A stretch of DNA of 64,000 nt, taken from contig NC_080422.1 in NCBI RefSeq assembly GCF_029873635.1, forward strand, positions 58,315,889-58,379,888. Direction: 5' to 3'. This document shows, piece after piece, positions 45,825-58,604 of the stretch. The stretch comes from Malania oleifera (lineage: Eukaryota > Streptophyta > Magnoliopsida > Santalales > Ximeniaceae). Under the pieces are notes generated by a model. The model was given only the letters and a program-made list of their open reading frames with translations, was not told the DNA's origin and searched no databases. How positions within the stretch are numbered: the stretch's first letter is position 1; each line of letters opens with the position of its first letter. Both the position numbers and the translations under genes were made by a program.

Positions 45825-48070
45825 TGTTGTTTTTATGATTCAAATTTGGTTTTGATAATGACAAATCACTTGGTATTTGATCTGTTCATTAAGTTTGTGA
45901 TTATGATCTATATTAAGCATGCACGGAAGGATAACGAGTCATGGAAGCCATCAAGTAAAGCATATATATCTTGGCAAGATCCATGGAACTCAAAGAGTAC
46001 GAGAATTAAGATGCAAGCAGAAAAGTTCAAGAACATCTTGGGAATGGGTACTTAGACCTCATGTATTTACATTTTCGTATGATTTAATTTGAGGCTCAAC
46101 ATATACCTTAGAATGTCTTTAGGACTCATGCATTTGATGAAAATCATTAGTGGACATTCATGGACTTAGAAATATTGTTAAAACATTGGAAAATGTTTTT
46201 ATAAAAGATCCAAGAAAGAAAGCAAAGTAGATTTTTAAGTTAGAATGGAAAAATTGAGAAAAAGGGCACTTCGGTAGCTTGAACTCAACTTCTGTCGCCT
46301 GAAGAATTTTTTTAGGATCCTGAAGATTAAGTTCGGTAGCCTGAAGATTTAATGGTGAAAAACAAAACTTGACCAAGGCACTTCAGTAGCCTGAATTGGC
46401 ACTTTAGGAGCCTGAACTCAACTTTAGTAGCCTGAACTTGCGGGAAAGCTTAAAAATCAAATTTTTATTAAAAAGGCTCGCAAGCTATCTCTTTGACCCA
46501 ATGGTTGAGATCAATTCTAAGGGTAAAACACCTATATATACATCATCTAAACCCTAGTGTGAGCTAAGACAAAAGAGAAGATCAACGTAAAGAGAAGAAT
46601 ACATATTATTGAAAGAATATTGAGAAACATGCTCTTATTGCTATACGATTGCCTACACTTTAACTTCTACTCATCGAGCTTGGGCAAATCAACTCAGAAT
46701 CTAAAAGGGAAGTCGTTTACTCATCTGGTTTTTCATTCTAGTATTGAGGTTTGATCATTCAAGTTAATATTTTCAAGAGTTTTTCATCTCATCACTTGTT
46801 ATTGAATATCATTAGAAGAATTGATCTTGAGTGTGCATATAAAGATTGCTTTTGACAAGATCATTACTTGAGAAAGTTTTTAGCTATTGGTTGACTAGTT
46901 TTTTGATTCAAGAGTATATATATATATTTTTCATAGAGCTTATCATTGCAAAATCTACTTTGGAATATTTGTTAATAAGTTGATCTTGAGTGTGCATGTA
47001 GTAAATCATTTTTGAGAAGATTACCACTTGAGAAGAGCTTTAGTTATTGATTAAATACTTATGGTTCAAGTGTGTTTTTATTCAAAATCTTGTTATTTTT
47101 AATATTATAAGACTATTTGTTTGAATATCCATAGAGTTCATAAAGATATTTATATTGAAGGTTATTTTCTGAAAATCATATATTAAATCTGTTGATCTTT
47201 GGTATTCTCATCATATAGAGATACAGATATATACATTAGGTCAAATATTACCAAGATCACATTGAGATTGAAATCTTGAGAGAAATATTGTTTTTGACAA
47301 GGCGTGTTTTAAATCTTTGCAATCTTCAAAGTTGTTTTTGTATTCAAAGATTTAACCTAGGTTCTTCAAAGTATTGATTCATATAAATATTTTTGGGAGA
47401 TTTGATAAAAAGGGATTTGTGTGTTAAAGCATATCACACATAAATGATTGTATCATTTCCATACATTTTGAGCTTCAAGTTACATCATATGTTAATGTAT
47501 TAGGAATTTGAATTGTACTCACCAGCTTTTGCTAGAAGCAACATTGAGTGTTTGCAGATTTGAGCCTAAATTGTAATTACTGTTCAGGTTGTGAACCGGG
47601 TTTGTGGAGGAAGATCTACCTCCTGTAAGCAGCGGATTAGGAGGAAGTTGTGCTTCTTGTAAGTAGTGGATTAGGAGGGAGCCGTACCTCTTGTAAGCAG
47701 CAGTTTTTAAGGGAAGCTCCGTCTCAATTTAAGGAGCAGGGATTTTAGTGAAATCCTTGAGTGGGTTGCTCAAGGCGAGGACGTAGGCCGAGTTGGCTGA
47801 ACCTCGTAAAAATTGCGTTTGTCTTGTCTCTTCCCTTAAGTCTTTATTTTCCGCATTTCACTTTATTATTCATATTGCATATGTATGTTGAATAGCTCTA
47901 CTTGCATTTAATTGGGTAAAGGGAACTCATTGATAAAATCAATTTAAGTTAGTCATAAATCCCAGAAATTGATTTGGTAAATATACAAATAGGGATTAAG
48001 TGGTAAATAGGTTCAAAGAATTTTAAAATACCCAATTCACCCCCCTCTTGGGATTACACATTAATTAACA
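45825..48070 (+). repeat. E3 3' LTR
   Basis: 2246 bp. Starts TGTTGTTTTTATG and ends ATTAACA. Shorter inverted-repeat array 46264-46440, ccaatggttgag near 46498, TATA near 46533-46540, and terminal ccaattcacccccctcttggg block. Confidence 0.93.
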
Positions 48071-48075
48071 ACTTG

Positions 48076-48191
48076 AATTTATCAATACAAGAAATCAATG
48101 GGTAGATATATTTACAAAACCTCTCAGTGAAGAAAGATTTATAACCATAAGAAACGAACTTGGATTAATACATAGCAAAGAAGTGTTTTAA
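48076..48191 (+). pseudogene. pol: E2 pol, C-terminal end of RNase H
   Basis: Continuation after E3: EFINTRNQWVDIFTKPL-like, then SEERFITIRNELGLIHSKEVF and TAA at 48189-48191. It follows directly from the AATACTTG at 39134-39141 when E3 and one ACTTG are disregarded. Confidence 0.88.
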
Positions 48192-48209
48192 AAAAAAATT
48201 ATAAATTTT

Positions 48210-48392
48210 TTCTAAACTTCGATCATCTGAACCTAATTCTTAGAAAACTTAGCACTGTACACAACAGGTTCAAAAGACTAAACCTATAACTTCAGACGTC
48301 TGGGAGGCTACTGACTTTTAAAATTCAGGATCTGGAAATCTTTAGATGATTGAAGATAATCTTCAGTCTTCTGAAGTCATGAAGTTTAAATA
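48210..48392 (+). promoter_or_regulatory. Putative internal promoter of the E2 accessory ORF
   Basis: After the pol stop come inverted repeats CTTCGATCATCTGAAC (about 48217), CTTCAGACGTCTGGGAG (about 48291), a decayed one (48339-48355) and CTTCAGTCTTCTGAAG (48361-48376). A TATA-like TTTAAATA (48385-48392) follows, then a pyrimidine-rich leader of about 190 nt and the ATG at 48579. Same order as in E1. Confidence 0.55.
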
Positions 48393-48578
48393 CAACAACT
48401 CCTTCAAAACCCTAATTTTAGAGATCTGAAGTCTGTTCCATCACTCCTCCAAACTCACCTCTCTCTATCTCCCTCCACTCTCAACCAAAAATAATTCAAT
48501 TCGAAGCTCCATTCACTCTTCAAAAGTCAATCTGACGTAGTCTAGGGTTTTCCAATCAAGCTTTCACATACTCCAATC

Positions 48579-48661
48579 ATGCCTTGCACCAAACAAACAA
48601 AAAATCATGGATCTTCTTCAGGAAGAGATGAACAAAATATTGAAAAATGGCTTGTTGCACC
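48579..48661 (+). pseudogene. E2 accessory ORF, N-terminal piece
   Basis: Starts MPCTKQTKNHGSSSGRDEQN and runs in frame (IEKWLVAP) to the E4 insertion. It aligns with MPRIKQTANKGSSSGR and IDKWLVAP of E1, which fixes the start codon for both. GCACC at 48657-48661 is the left target duplication of E4. Confidence 0.75.
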
Positions 48662-50914
48662 TGTTGACTCTATGAGTCCAATCCGATTTTGATAATGACA
48701 AATCACTTGGTATTTGATCCGTGCATTGAGTTTGTGAACAGGAACTATATTAAGCATGCACAGAAGAATAACAAGTCATGGAAGCTATAAAGTAAAGCAT
48801 ACATATCTTGGCAAGATCCGTGGAACTTAAAGAGTACGAGAATCAAGATTTAAGTGGCAAAGTTCAAGAACGTCATAGGAATGGGTACTTAGAACTCATG
48901 TATTTACATTTTCATATGATTTATTTTGAGGCTCAAATCATACCTTAGAATGACCTTAGGACTCATGCATTTCATGAGCATCATTAGGGGAAATTCATGG
49001 ACTTGAAAATTATGTCAAAACCCTAGAAAATATTTTTTATAAAGGAGCCAAGAAAGAAAGCAAAACAGATTTTTCAAACTAAAAGAAAAAATTCAGGAAT
49101 TGGGAATTTCAAAAGACCGAAGTCAACGTTCAGTCGTCTAAAGTGGCAACTTTAGAAGACTGAAGTTAACCTCAATCATCTAAAAAATTTCTTCAGAAGA
49201 CCAAAGATTAAGTTCATTTGCCTGAAGAATTTCTGGTGAAACTCAGAACCTAGTAGAAGCACCTCAGAAGATTTAACTCACACTTCAGTCGTCTAAACCC
49301 AACACTTTAGTCGTCTGAGCCCCAACCTCAGTCGTCTAACCCTGTGTTCAGGTTATTTTTTGATGCTTAAAAAGAACGTCAGTCGTCTGGGCCCTTGACC
49401 TCAATCGATTGAACATGCGGGAAAACTTAAAAATTTAATTTTTTAGTTAGACAACTCACGAGATAATTTTTTGATCCAACGGTTGAGATCAATTCTAAGA
49501 GTAAGACACTATATATACTAAATATCTAAACCCTAGTACACAAAGAAGAAAAGATCAATGAGAAGAAAAGTGAACACTTTTAGAAAGCGAATTGAGAACG
49601 TTGAGCACTTTGCTATACGTTTGCCTGCACTTCAACTTATACTTATCAAGCTTGGGCAAATCAACTCAGAAAAATGAAGGGATCTCATATACACTTCTTG
49701 ATTTCATTATGGTATTGAGAAGAGTTATTCTCATAGAGTTTCATTCTCCAACCAGATTTGTTGATTGATATTCATTTTTCAAAGAGCTTGGTATTGCAAA
49801 ATCTATTTTTGATTAAGTATTAAGAGGTTGATCTTGAGTGTGTATATACATATATATTAAATCACTTTGATAAGATTACCACTTGAAAAGAGCTTTAGCT
49901 ATTGATTAAATACTTTAGGTTCAAGTGAGTTTTTCCATTCAAAGACTTGATATTTTTAATATTACAAATCCACTTGATTAGATATCCTTGAAGTTCATAA
50001 GTATATATATATATACATATCGTTGAAGGATATTTTCTGAAATAGATTACATTAGTTTTTGATCTTTGGAATACATATTATATATACACACACACACACA
50101 CTTGCATATTACAAAGATCTTGTTGTGATTGAATATATGAAGGAAAGCTTTTCAATTTTGATTAATTAAATATTCAAGATAAAGCTTTTGATAAGTTCAC
50201 ATTAGATATATTTGTGCATTTTTTCAAAGTGAACTATAACCCTAATATACTCCAAAGCATTTTAAATATATCTTTACTTTGGAGTTTTTGATAAAAAAAG
50301 ATTTGTGTGTTGAAGCATATCATACATAAACGATTGTATCGTTTCATACATTCTGAGCTTCAAGTTTAATCATATATTAATGTATTAGAAATTTGAATTG
50401 TACTCACTAGCTTTTGTTGGAAGCAATTTTGAGTGTTTTATAAATTTCATTGTATTCACGGTTCGGCTTGTGAACTGGGTTTGAGGAGAGAGCTGTATCT
50501 CTTGTAAGTAGCGGATTAGGAGGGAGCTGTACCTCTTGTAAGCAGCAGATTGTAAGGGAAGCCCCATCCCAATTTAAGGAGCAGGGATTATAATGAAATC
50601 CTTGAGTGGGTTGCTCAAGGCGAGGACGTAGGCCAAGTTGGCTGAACCTTGTAAAATTGTGTTTGTCTTCTCTCTTCCCTTAACTCTTTACTTTCCGCAG
50701 TACATTTTGTTATTCGTATTGCATGTGTAAGTTGAATCACTCTACACACACTTAATTGGGTAAATGGAACTCATTGACAAAATGAATTTAAGTCAGTCAT
50801 AAATCATAGCAATTGATTTGGTAAATATACAAATGGGGATTAAGTGGTAAATAGGTTCAAAGAATTTTAAAATACCCAATTGACCCCCCTCTTGGGATTA
50901 CACCTTAATTAACA
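48662..50914 (+). repeat. E4 5' LTR
   Basis: 2253 bp, TGTTGACTC...TTAACA. Inverted-repeat array 49112-49420 (CTTCAGTCGTCTAAAC, CAGAAGACCGAAG types), MSA-like site 49475-49485, TATATATA 49510-49517, AC microsatellite near 50087-50101, ctcttgtaagcagc tandem units (50495-50550), terminal ccaattgacccccctcttggg block. Confidence 0.93.
49475..49517 (+). promoter_or_regulatory. E4 5' LTR TATA box and MSA-like element
   Basis: TCCAACGGTTG at 49475-49485 fits YCYAACGGYYA at ten of eleven positions; TATATATA follows at 49510-49517. In the E4 3' LTR and both E3 LTRs the same site reads CCAATGG, a CG-to-TG change that also creates a CCAAT box. Confidence 0.5.
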
Positions 50915-50916
50915 TT

Positions 50917-50928
50917 TGCTATTAGAGC
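50917..50928 (+). other. E4 primer-binding site, two mismatches
   Basis: TGCTATTAGAGC in the place of TGGTATCAGAGC, two bases after the LTR. Mutated after insertion, or weak. Confidence 0.8.
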
Positions 50929-50969
50929 TGGTTTACATAGACTAAATAGTTTATTTGTAAAAAGATCAA

Positions 50970-52639
50970 ATGCCATATATCGGTGTAACTCCATTCGGTG
51001 AGGGACACTCATCCACTAGACCACCAATTATATGTTGTTTGAAATACACCTATTGGAAACGTAGGATGAGCATATATCTATTGAACGTAGATTGGAAGGT
51101 ATGGAAAATAGTCAATAAGGGTAATCATACTCCCATGAAAATAATTGACAAGATTAATGTACCTAAAAATGAAGATGAGTATACAGAGGAAGGCTGGAAA
51201 TTAGTGCAAATAAATGCTATTGCAATGAACTTACTGTTCTTTGCATTAGATGTAAATGAATTTAATAGGGTAATGACATGTAACTCGGCTAAAGAAATTT
51301 GTGAAAAATTGGAAGTTACTTATGAAGGCACTAAGGAAGTCAAGGATAGTAGGATAGACATGCTTACCAGTGAATATGAAGCATTTAAGATGATTGTAGA
51401 TGAATCTATTCAATCCATGTACACTAGATTCACACACATCATAAATTCTTTAAATACACTTGGAAAAACTTACCCTACTAATGAGTTAATCAGGAAAATA
51501 CTCAGGGGATTACCTCTAGTGTGGGAAGCGAAAGCTATAGCAATAACAGAAGGGAGAAATCTTAAGGAGATGTTGGTGGATGAACTCATTGGATCGTTCA
51601 TCACCTATGAGCTAGCTATAAATTAGAAAAAAAGTGAGCAGAATAAGGCAAAGAAAATTACTGCACTTTAGGCATTGTCAAACAACTCTAGTGAAGAAAG
51701 TGACTTAGAATTAGATGACGACATGACCTTGCTAACAAAAAAGGTTCATGAAGTCCTTGAAAAAGAATAAGAAGTCAATTCCGAAACTTAAAATCAGAAA
51801 GAGGAGAGTCAAGCATGAAGAAAAAGAAGGAAGATCCTCCAACATGCTACAACTGCCGAGAGGTTGGACACATCAAGCCTGAGTGTCCCAAACTAGTGAA
51901 AGCCTCAAAGAAAAAGAAGAAGGCTCTAAAAGTCGGTTGGGATTCACGTCGCACTAGTTGTTTAGAATTTGAATCCAGCGACGATGAGATTACCAATCTG
52001 TGTCTAATGGCGCATGATGACCTTGAGGTACAATCATCATTCTCATCATTTTCGTATTATTCTAGTGATTCTAAAAATGAAAATGACATGATTTCATATG
52101 ATGAACTGAAATAAGAATACCTATACTATATTAAAATGCTTGAGAAGAAAACAAAGAAAATTTCTGAGTTGAAAAATAAAGTCAAAGAACTTTCAAGTTT
52201 TGTTGAACCCCAAAATGAATCTCATGCATCTTTCTTGAAAGACAAAGAATTGAAAATTGAGGAGTTAGAAAAGGATTTGAAAGATAAATCTGAAATTATT
52301 TGTAAATTTACTGAAGGATAAAATAATTTTGAAAAACTCCTAGGAGCATAAAGAAATTCTCTAGAAAATAAAGGTCTTGGTTTTAATGGGAAAGAAAATC
52401 TAAAACAAAGACATCTTCACATGGGATATTTTGTAAGAGAGTCAAAATCATATGTTCCAACTAAGGACTATCGTAGAAATATTACATGCTATAAATGTAA
52501 AAGTTTGGGCCACATAAAATTCAACTATCCTTTCAAAAATAAATATGTCAAAATTAAGAAAGTATGGAAGGTAGAAGGAGAATCTAGCATTAACCCCCTT
52601 GGACCCAAGAAAATCTGGGTACCAAAGCTAGTTGTTTGA
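50970..52639 (+). pseudogene. gag: E4 gag with two zinc knuckles, decayed
   Basis: Starts MPYIGVTPFGEGHSSTRPP. The first 218 codons hold the UBN2-type core (YTRFTHIINSLNTLGKTYP, ILRGLPLVWEAKA). Stops and a frameshift follow, then the first knuckle CYNCREVGHIKPEC (51847-51888), an acidic linker, a coiled coil (52130-52350), a second knuckle CYKCKSLGHIKFNY (last Cys to Tyr), and IWVPKLVV-stop at 52637-52639. Unlike E3 and E5 it has the full UBN2 and first knuckle. Confidence 0.85.
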
Positions 52640-52689
52640 TTGTGTCTTGCAAATATGCCTAAGATCAGCATCCTTAAAAGATAGATGGT

Positions 52690-55600
52690 ATATAGATAAT
52701 GGATTTTCACGTCATATGACGGGGGATAAAGCAAAGTTCACATCCATCATACCCAAGGATGAAGGATTTGTCACTTTTGGAGACAATGCGGAAGGATCAC
52801 AGGTGTAGGTAAAGTTGGTAATGATTCGTTACTTATTATTGATGATGTTTTACTAGTAGATGGTTTAAAGCACAACTTATTGAGTATAAGCCAACTGTGT
52901 GATAAAGGTTACAAAGTGTCTTTTGAACATGACAAGCGCATTGTTGAACACAAAACTGATAATAAGATACTATTCACTACTGAACGTCACGAAAACGTAT
53001 ATATCACAAGCTTTGATAATTTAATTTTATAGAGTGTGACATGCTTTTCTGCTATGAATGAAATAAGTTGGATTTGGCATAGGAGACTAGGACACGCAAA
53101 CATGGATTTAATCTCAAAACTTGTTAAGAAAGAATTAGTTAAGGGACTGCCTAAGACTAAATTCGTGAAAGATAAAATCTATGATGCATGCCAACTAAGA
53201 AAGCAAGCAAGAACAAGCTTTCAGAAGAAGAAAGAAATCTCCACTACTAGGCCACTCCAAATGCTACACTTAGACTTATTTGGACCAAACCCAATTCGGA
53301 GCTTAGAAGGAAAATCATATGCCTTTGTCATAGTTGATGATTTTTCAAGATATACATGGGTACTGTTCTTAGGTCACAAAGATGAAGCATGTGAACAATT
53401 CATAAACCTGTGCAAGAAAATCCAAAATGAAAAGGGATATACAATCACTAAAATTTGAAGTGATAGAGGTAGAGAATTTAAAAATCAAGGCTTGGAAGAC
53501 CACTGTAATTCATTAGGAATTGCCCATAATTTTTCAGCTCCTAGAACACCACAATAGAATGGTGTAGTTGAAAGGAAGAATAGTTCTATACAAGTAATGG
53601 CCAAAACTATGCTTAACGAACATAAATTACCTAAGTACTTCTAGGCCAAGGTAGTGAATACCGCCTATTATGTTCTAAATAGAGTTCTAATTAGACCATC
53701 ACTTAATAAGACTCCTTACGAATTATGGAATGGCCATAGACCAAACATATCATATTTTCATGTCTTTGGCTGTAAATGTTTTATGCTTAGAGACAATGAG
53801 GATGTAGGAAAGTTTGATGTGAAATTTGATGAAGGTATCTTCCTAAGGTATGCCTCAGATAGTAAAGCCTATAGAGTATATAACAAACGAACATTGACTA
53901 TTATAGAATCTATTCACGTTGTGTTCGATGAGTCAAATCCCCTCTCCAAAAGAACTGATGGAGATGAAATTGAATTAGACAAGGAATTTGAAGAACTATC
54001 CATTGAGAATGATTCAGAAAATAAAAATGAACTTAAGGAACCATCCATTGAAATTGATCAAATTGAAAATGAGGTTAATGAACCACCTAGAGAATGGAAG
54101 TGCATTAAGAATCATCCCATTGATTAAATAATAGGTGAACCATTACGTGGAGTAGCCACTTGTTCCTCACTTAGGAATATAATCAGTCATTTTGCATTTC
54201 TATCTCAAGAAGAACCAAAGAATGTGAGTGAAGTTATAGAGGATGAATCATGGGTGTTGTTCATCAAGAAGAGCTAAACCAATTTGAGAGCAACAAAGTA
54301 TGAACATTAGTTGCTAGACCTGAGGATAAGTCAATCATTGGAACAAAATGGATATATAAGAATAAAAAGGAAGAACATGGGATAGTTGTTAGAAATAAGG
54401 TTAGACTAGTAGCTCAGGGATATAACCAAGAAGAAGGTATATATTTTGAAGAAACCTTTGCACCTGTAGCTAGAATGGAAGCCATTCTAATGCTTTTAGC
54501 CTATGCAGTGTTTAAGGATTTCAAATTATATCAAATGGATGTCAAGAGCGCATTTTTAAATGCCTACATAAATGAAGAAGTGTATGTAAAACAACCCCTA
54601 GGATTTGAAAACCATAAGAATCCAAATCACATTTATAGATTGACAAAAGTCTTGTACGATTTAAAGCAAGCTCCTAGAGCTTGGTATGAAAGGCTAAGCG
54701 ATTTTCTATTTGAAAATGGATTTATCCGAGGAAAGATAAATACAACTCTGTTCATAAAGACTAAAGAAGATGACATCCTCTTAGTCCAAGTATATGTAGA
54801 TGATATTATATTTGGAGCTACAAATCAAGAATTGTGTGATGAATTTGCTAATACTATGCAAAATGAATTTGAGATGAGCATGATGAGTGAACTAAATTTT
54901 TTCCTAGGACTTCAGATCAAACAAGAGAAACATGAAATATTTATAAATCAATTGAAGTATATTAAAGATCTACTCAAAAAAGTTTAATATGGAAGATGAA
55001 AAAATACTAAGTACACCTATGAGCGCTTCATTGAAATTAGACAAAGATGAACAGGGTATACCAGTAGATGTCAAGCTTTATCGTGGAATGATTGGTAGCT
55101 TATTATATCTTACTGCCAGTAGACTTGATATAATGTTTAGCGTATGTTTGTAAGCAAGATTTCAGGCTGAACCAAAAGAGTCACTTTTGCTAGCTGTTAA
55201 ACGAATACTTAGATTCCTAATACGAACCGTGGAAATTGGATTATGGTATCCTAAGTACACATCTTTTGAGATTATCAGCTATTCAGATGCTGATTTTGCA
55301 GGTACCAAAGTGGATAGGAAGAGCACTAGTGGTACTTGTCATTTCTTAGGACATTCCTCAGTCTCTTGGTTTTCCAAGAAGCAAAATTCAGAGACTCTTT
55401 CCATAGCTGAGGCTGAATACATAGCGGTAGGTAGTTGTTGTGCTCAAACGCTATACATGAAGTAACAACTGAAGGATTTTGGATTAGGCTATGAAACAAT
55501 CCCTATAAGATGCAATAATACGAGTGCAATAAACATCTCAAAGAATCCTATATTACATTCACGAACTAAACATATAGAGATAAGACATAATTTTCTACGT

Positions 55601-55746
55601 GATCATGTACAAAAAGGAGATGTGACACTTGAGTTTGTATGCACGGATGAACAATGGGTAGATATATTCACGAAACCACTTGCGGAGGATAAGTTTATCC
55701 AAATTAGGTGTGAATTAGGCCTAATGCATAGTCGTGAGGTTGCTTA
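52690..55746 (+). pseudogene. pol: E4 pol: protease-integrase-RT-RNase H, decayed
   Basis: Protease DNGFSRHMTGDK near 52697 (DSG changed to DNG); integrase WHRRLGHANMDL (53079), YDACQLRKQ, HLDLFGPN (53267), DRGREF and GVVERKN (about 53460-53580, after a stop); [15 protein letters not shown] (54532) with intact YVDDIIFGA (54796-54822); RNase H DADFAGTKVDRKS (55290), SIAEAEYIAVGSCCAQ; end DEQWVDIFTKPLAEDKF and TAG at 55744-55746. Stops at 53456, 53555, 53642, 54985 and 55151 among others, plus frameshifts. Confidence 0.9.
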
Positions 55747-56325
55747 GAATTATATTAGATAACATAATTCAGGGGGAGCAACGTCACTCAAAGATGTAAT
55801 CACCTGGTATCAATCAATCAGTCAACATTTGTGCACATTCGATATAACATTAGTCCACATTTGGTATCACATCAATCAATATTTGGTATCCTCACATAAT
55901 CGTTGAAACTTATGCATTAGCAAGGGGGATGGTTGATGTAAAAAGGGGAGAAGTAAAACTTTTCCAAATCTAATGGTTGAACAAGATTAAAACTTTAAAA
56001 TTTCAAAGGGGAGAAGAACATAAGGTTATGTCGACTTATGTATTTCTATTATACACCTTTTTGTTGATGTGAAAAGGGGGAGAAGAATGAGAAAAAATTG
56101 TTATTGATGTTATGAAAAGGGAGAGATATGCAAGGGGAGAAGGATAATAGAAAAGCAAAAACTGTTGAAACATCTTGAGCATATTTCATTTGGAATCAAG
56201 CTAAACACCTTATGTATGAACATGAACATATTTTCATTTATTGAATATTTGATGCATTAATTGAGGGGGAGCCTTGTTAGGCATAACCCATTATATATTT
56301 TTGACTCGTGTATTTGTCATCATCA
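55747..56325 (+). other. E4 3' non-coding region with repeated PPT-like tracts
   Basis: Starts with ataattcagggggagcaacg as in E3. It contains degenerate cacatttggtatcacatcaatca repeats (55800-55900) and about seven purine tracts such as AAAAAGGGGAGAAG and AAAAGGGGGAGAAG, some preceded by ttgttgatgt, before the true PPT. No ORF. Confidence 0.65.
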
Positions 56326-56338
56326 AAAAGGGGGAGAT
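56326..56338 (+). other. E4 polypurine tract
   Basis: AAAAGGGGGAGAT right before the 3' LTR, preceded by tttgtcatcatc. Confidence 0.9.
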
Positions 56339-58599
56339 TGTTGACTCTACGAGTCCAATCCGATTTTGATAATAACAAATCACTTGGTATTTGATATGTG
56401 CATTGAGTTTGTGAATAGGAACTATATTAAGCATGCACGGAAGGATAATGAGTCATGGAAGCTATAAAGTAAAGCATACATATCTTGACAAGATCCATGG
56501 AACTCAAAGAGTATGAGAATCAAGATGCAAGCGGTAAAGTTCAAGAACGTCATGGGAATGGGTACTTAGAACTCATGTATTTACATTTTCATATGATTTA
56601 TTTTGAGGCTCAAATCATACCTTAGAATGACCTTAGGACTCATGCATTTCATGAACATCATTAGGGGACATTCATGGACTTGAAAATAGTTTCAAAACCC
56701 TGGAAAATATTTTTTATAAAAGAGCTAAGAAAGAAAGCAAAACAAATTTTTCAAGTTAAAAGAAAAAATTCAGGAATTGGGAACTTCAGAAGACCGAAGT
56801 GAACGTTCAATCGTTTGAACTGGAAACTTCAAAAGACCGAAGTTAACCTCAGGCATCTAAAGAATTTCTTCAGAAGACCGAAGATTAAGTTCAGTTGCCT
56901 GAAGAATTTCTGGTGAAACTTAGAACCTGGCAGAAGCACCTCAGAAGATTGAACTCACACTTTAGTCATCTGAACCCAACACTTCAGTCGTCTGAGCCCC
57001 AACCTCAGTTTTCTGACCCTGTGTCCAAGTTATTTTTCGAAGCTTAAAAAGAACTTCAGTTGTGTGGGCCCTTGACCTCAGTCGACTGAACATGCGGGAA
57101 AACTTAAAAATTTAATTTTTTAGTAAAAGAACTTGTGAGATAATTTTTTGATCCAATGGTTGAGATCAATTCTAAGGGTAAGACACTATATATACTGAAT
57201 ATTTAAACCTTAGTACAAAAAGAAGAAAAGATCAACGAGAAGAAAGGAGAACACTTTTTAAAAGCAAATTGAGAACGTTGAGCACTTTGCTAGACGATTG
57301 CTTGCACTTCAACTTATACTTATCAAGCTTGGGAAAATCAACTAAGAAAAACCTAGGGATCTCATATACACTTCTTGATTTCATTCTGGTATTGAGGTTC
57401 AGCAAATCAATCTTCTAGTTAAGAGTTATTCTCATAGAGTTTCATTCTCTAAATAGATTTGTTGATTGATATTCATTTTTTAAAGAGCTTGGTATTGCAA
57501 AATCTATTTTTGATTAAGTATTAAGAGGTTGATCTTGAGTGTGTGTATATATTAAATCACTTTGATAAGATTACCACTTGAAAAGAGCTTTAGCTATCGA
57601 TTAAATACTTTAGTTTCAAGTGAGTTTTTCCATTCAAAGACTTGATATTTTTAATATTACAAATCCACTTGATCAGATATCCTTGAAGTTCATAAATATA
57701 TATATTGTTGAAGGATATTTTCTGAAATAGATTACATTAGTTTTGATCTTTGGAATACATATCATATATATGTATATATATATATACTTGCATATTACAA
57801 AGATCTTGTTGTGATTAAATATCTGAAGGAAAGGTCTTTGATTTTGATTAATTAAATATTCAAGATAAAGCTTTTGATAAGTTCACATTAGATATATTTG
57901 TGCATTTTTACAAAGTGAACTAGAACCCTAATATACTCCAAAGCATTTTAAATTTATCTTTACTTGGGAGTTTTTGATAAAAAAAGATTTGTGTGTTGAC
58001 GCATATCATGCATAAACGATTGTGTCATTTCATACATTTTGAGTTTCAAGTTTAATCATATGTTAATGTATTAGAAATTTGAATTGTACTCACTAGCTTT
58101 TGTTGGAAGCAATTTTGAGTGTTTTACAAATTTCATTGTATTCACGGTTCAGCTTGTGAACCGGGTTTGAGGAGAGAGTTGTTTCTCTTGTAAGCAGCGA
58201 ATTAGGAGGGAGCTATACCTCTTGTAAGCAATGGATTGTAAGGGAAGCTCCATCCCAATTTAAGGAGCAACGATTATAGTGAAATCCTTGAGTGGGTTAC
58301 TCTAGGCGAGGACGTAGGTCGAGTTGGCTGAACCTCATAAAATTGTGTTGTCTTCTCTCTTCCTTTAACTCTTTACTTTTTGCAGTACATTTTGTTATTC
58401 GTATTGCATGTGTAAGTTGAATCACTCTACACACAGTTAATTGGGAAAAAGGAACTCATTGATAAAATCAATTTAAGTCAGTCATAAATCCCAGCAATTG
58501 ATTTGGTAAATATAAAAATAGGGATTAAGTGGTATATAGGTTCAAAGAATTTTAAAATACCCAATTCACCCCCCTCTTAGGATTACACCTTAATCAACA
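56339..58599 (+). repeat. E4 3' LTR
   Basis: 2261 bp, TGTTGACTC...ATCAACA. Array 56786-57090, ccaatggttgag near 57158, TATATATA 57187-57194, tatatgtatatatata tract near 57770-57785, ctcttgtaagcagc units 58190-58230, and terminal ccaattcacccccctcttagg block. Confidence 0.93.
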
Positions 58600-58604
58600 G
58601 CACC

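Larger units (their letters stand above)
39142..48070 (+). mobile_element. E3: gag-only copia element, target duplication ACTTG
   Basis: 8.9 kb on plus. LTRs 39142-41552 and 45825-48070, primer site 41555-41566, short gag 41609-42904, then about 2.9 kb non-coding and a polypurine tract. ACTTG flanks at 39137-39141 and 48071-48075, so it inserted cleanly into E2 RNase H. LTRs and 3' non-coding sequence are close to those of E4, the likely source of enzymes, while the gag is the shortened type of E5. Confidence 0.95.
48662..58599 (+). mobile_element. E4: full-length copia element, target duplication GCACC
   Basis: 9.9 kb on plus: LTRs 48662-50914 and 56339-58599, primer site 50917-50928, gag 50970-52639, pol 52690-55746, about 590 bp non-coding, PPT, 3' LTR. 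GCACC at 48657-48661 and 58600-58604. No accessory ORF. LTRs differ by about 7-8% over the first 250 bases by eye. Multiple stops make it non-functional now, but all domains are present. LTR and 3' region are close to E3. Confidence 0.95.
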
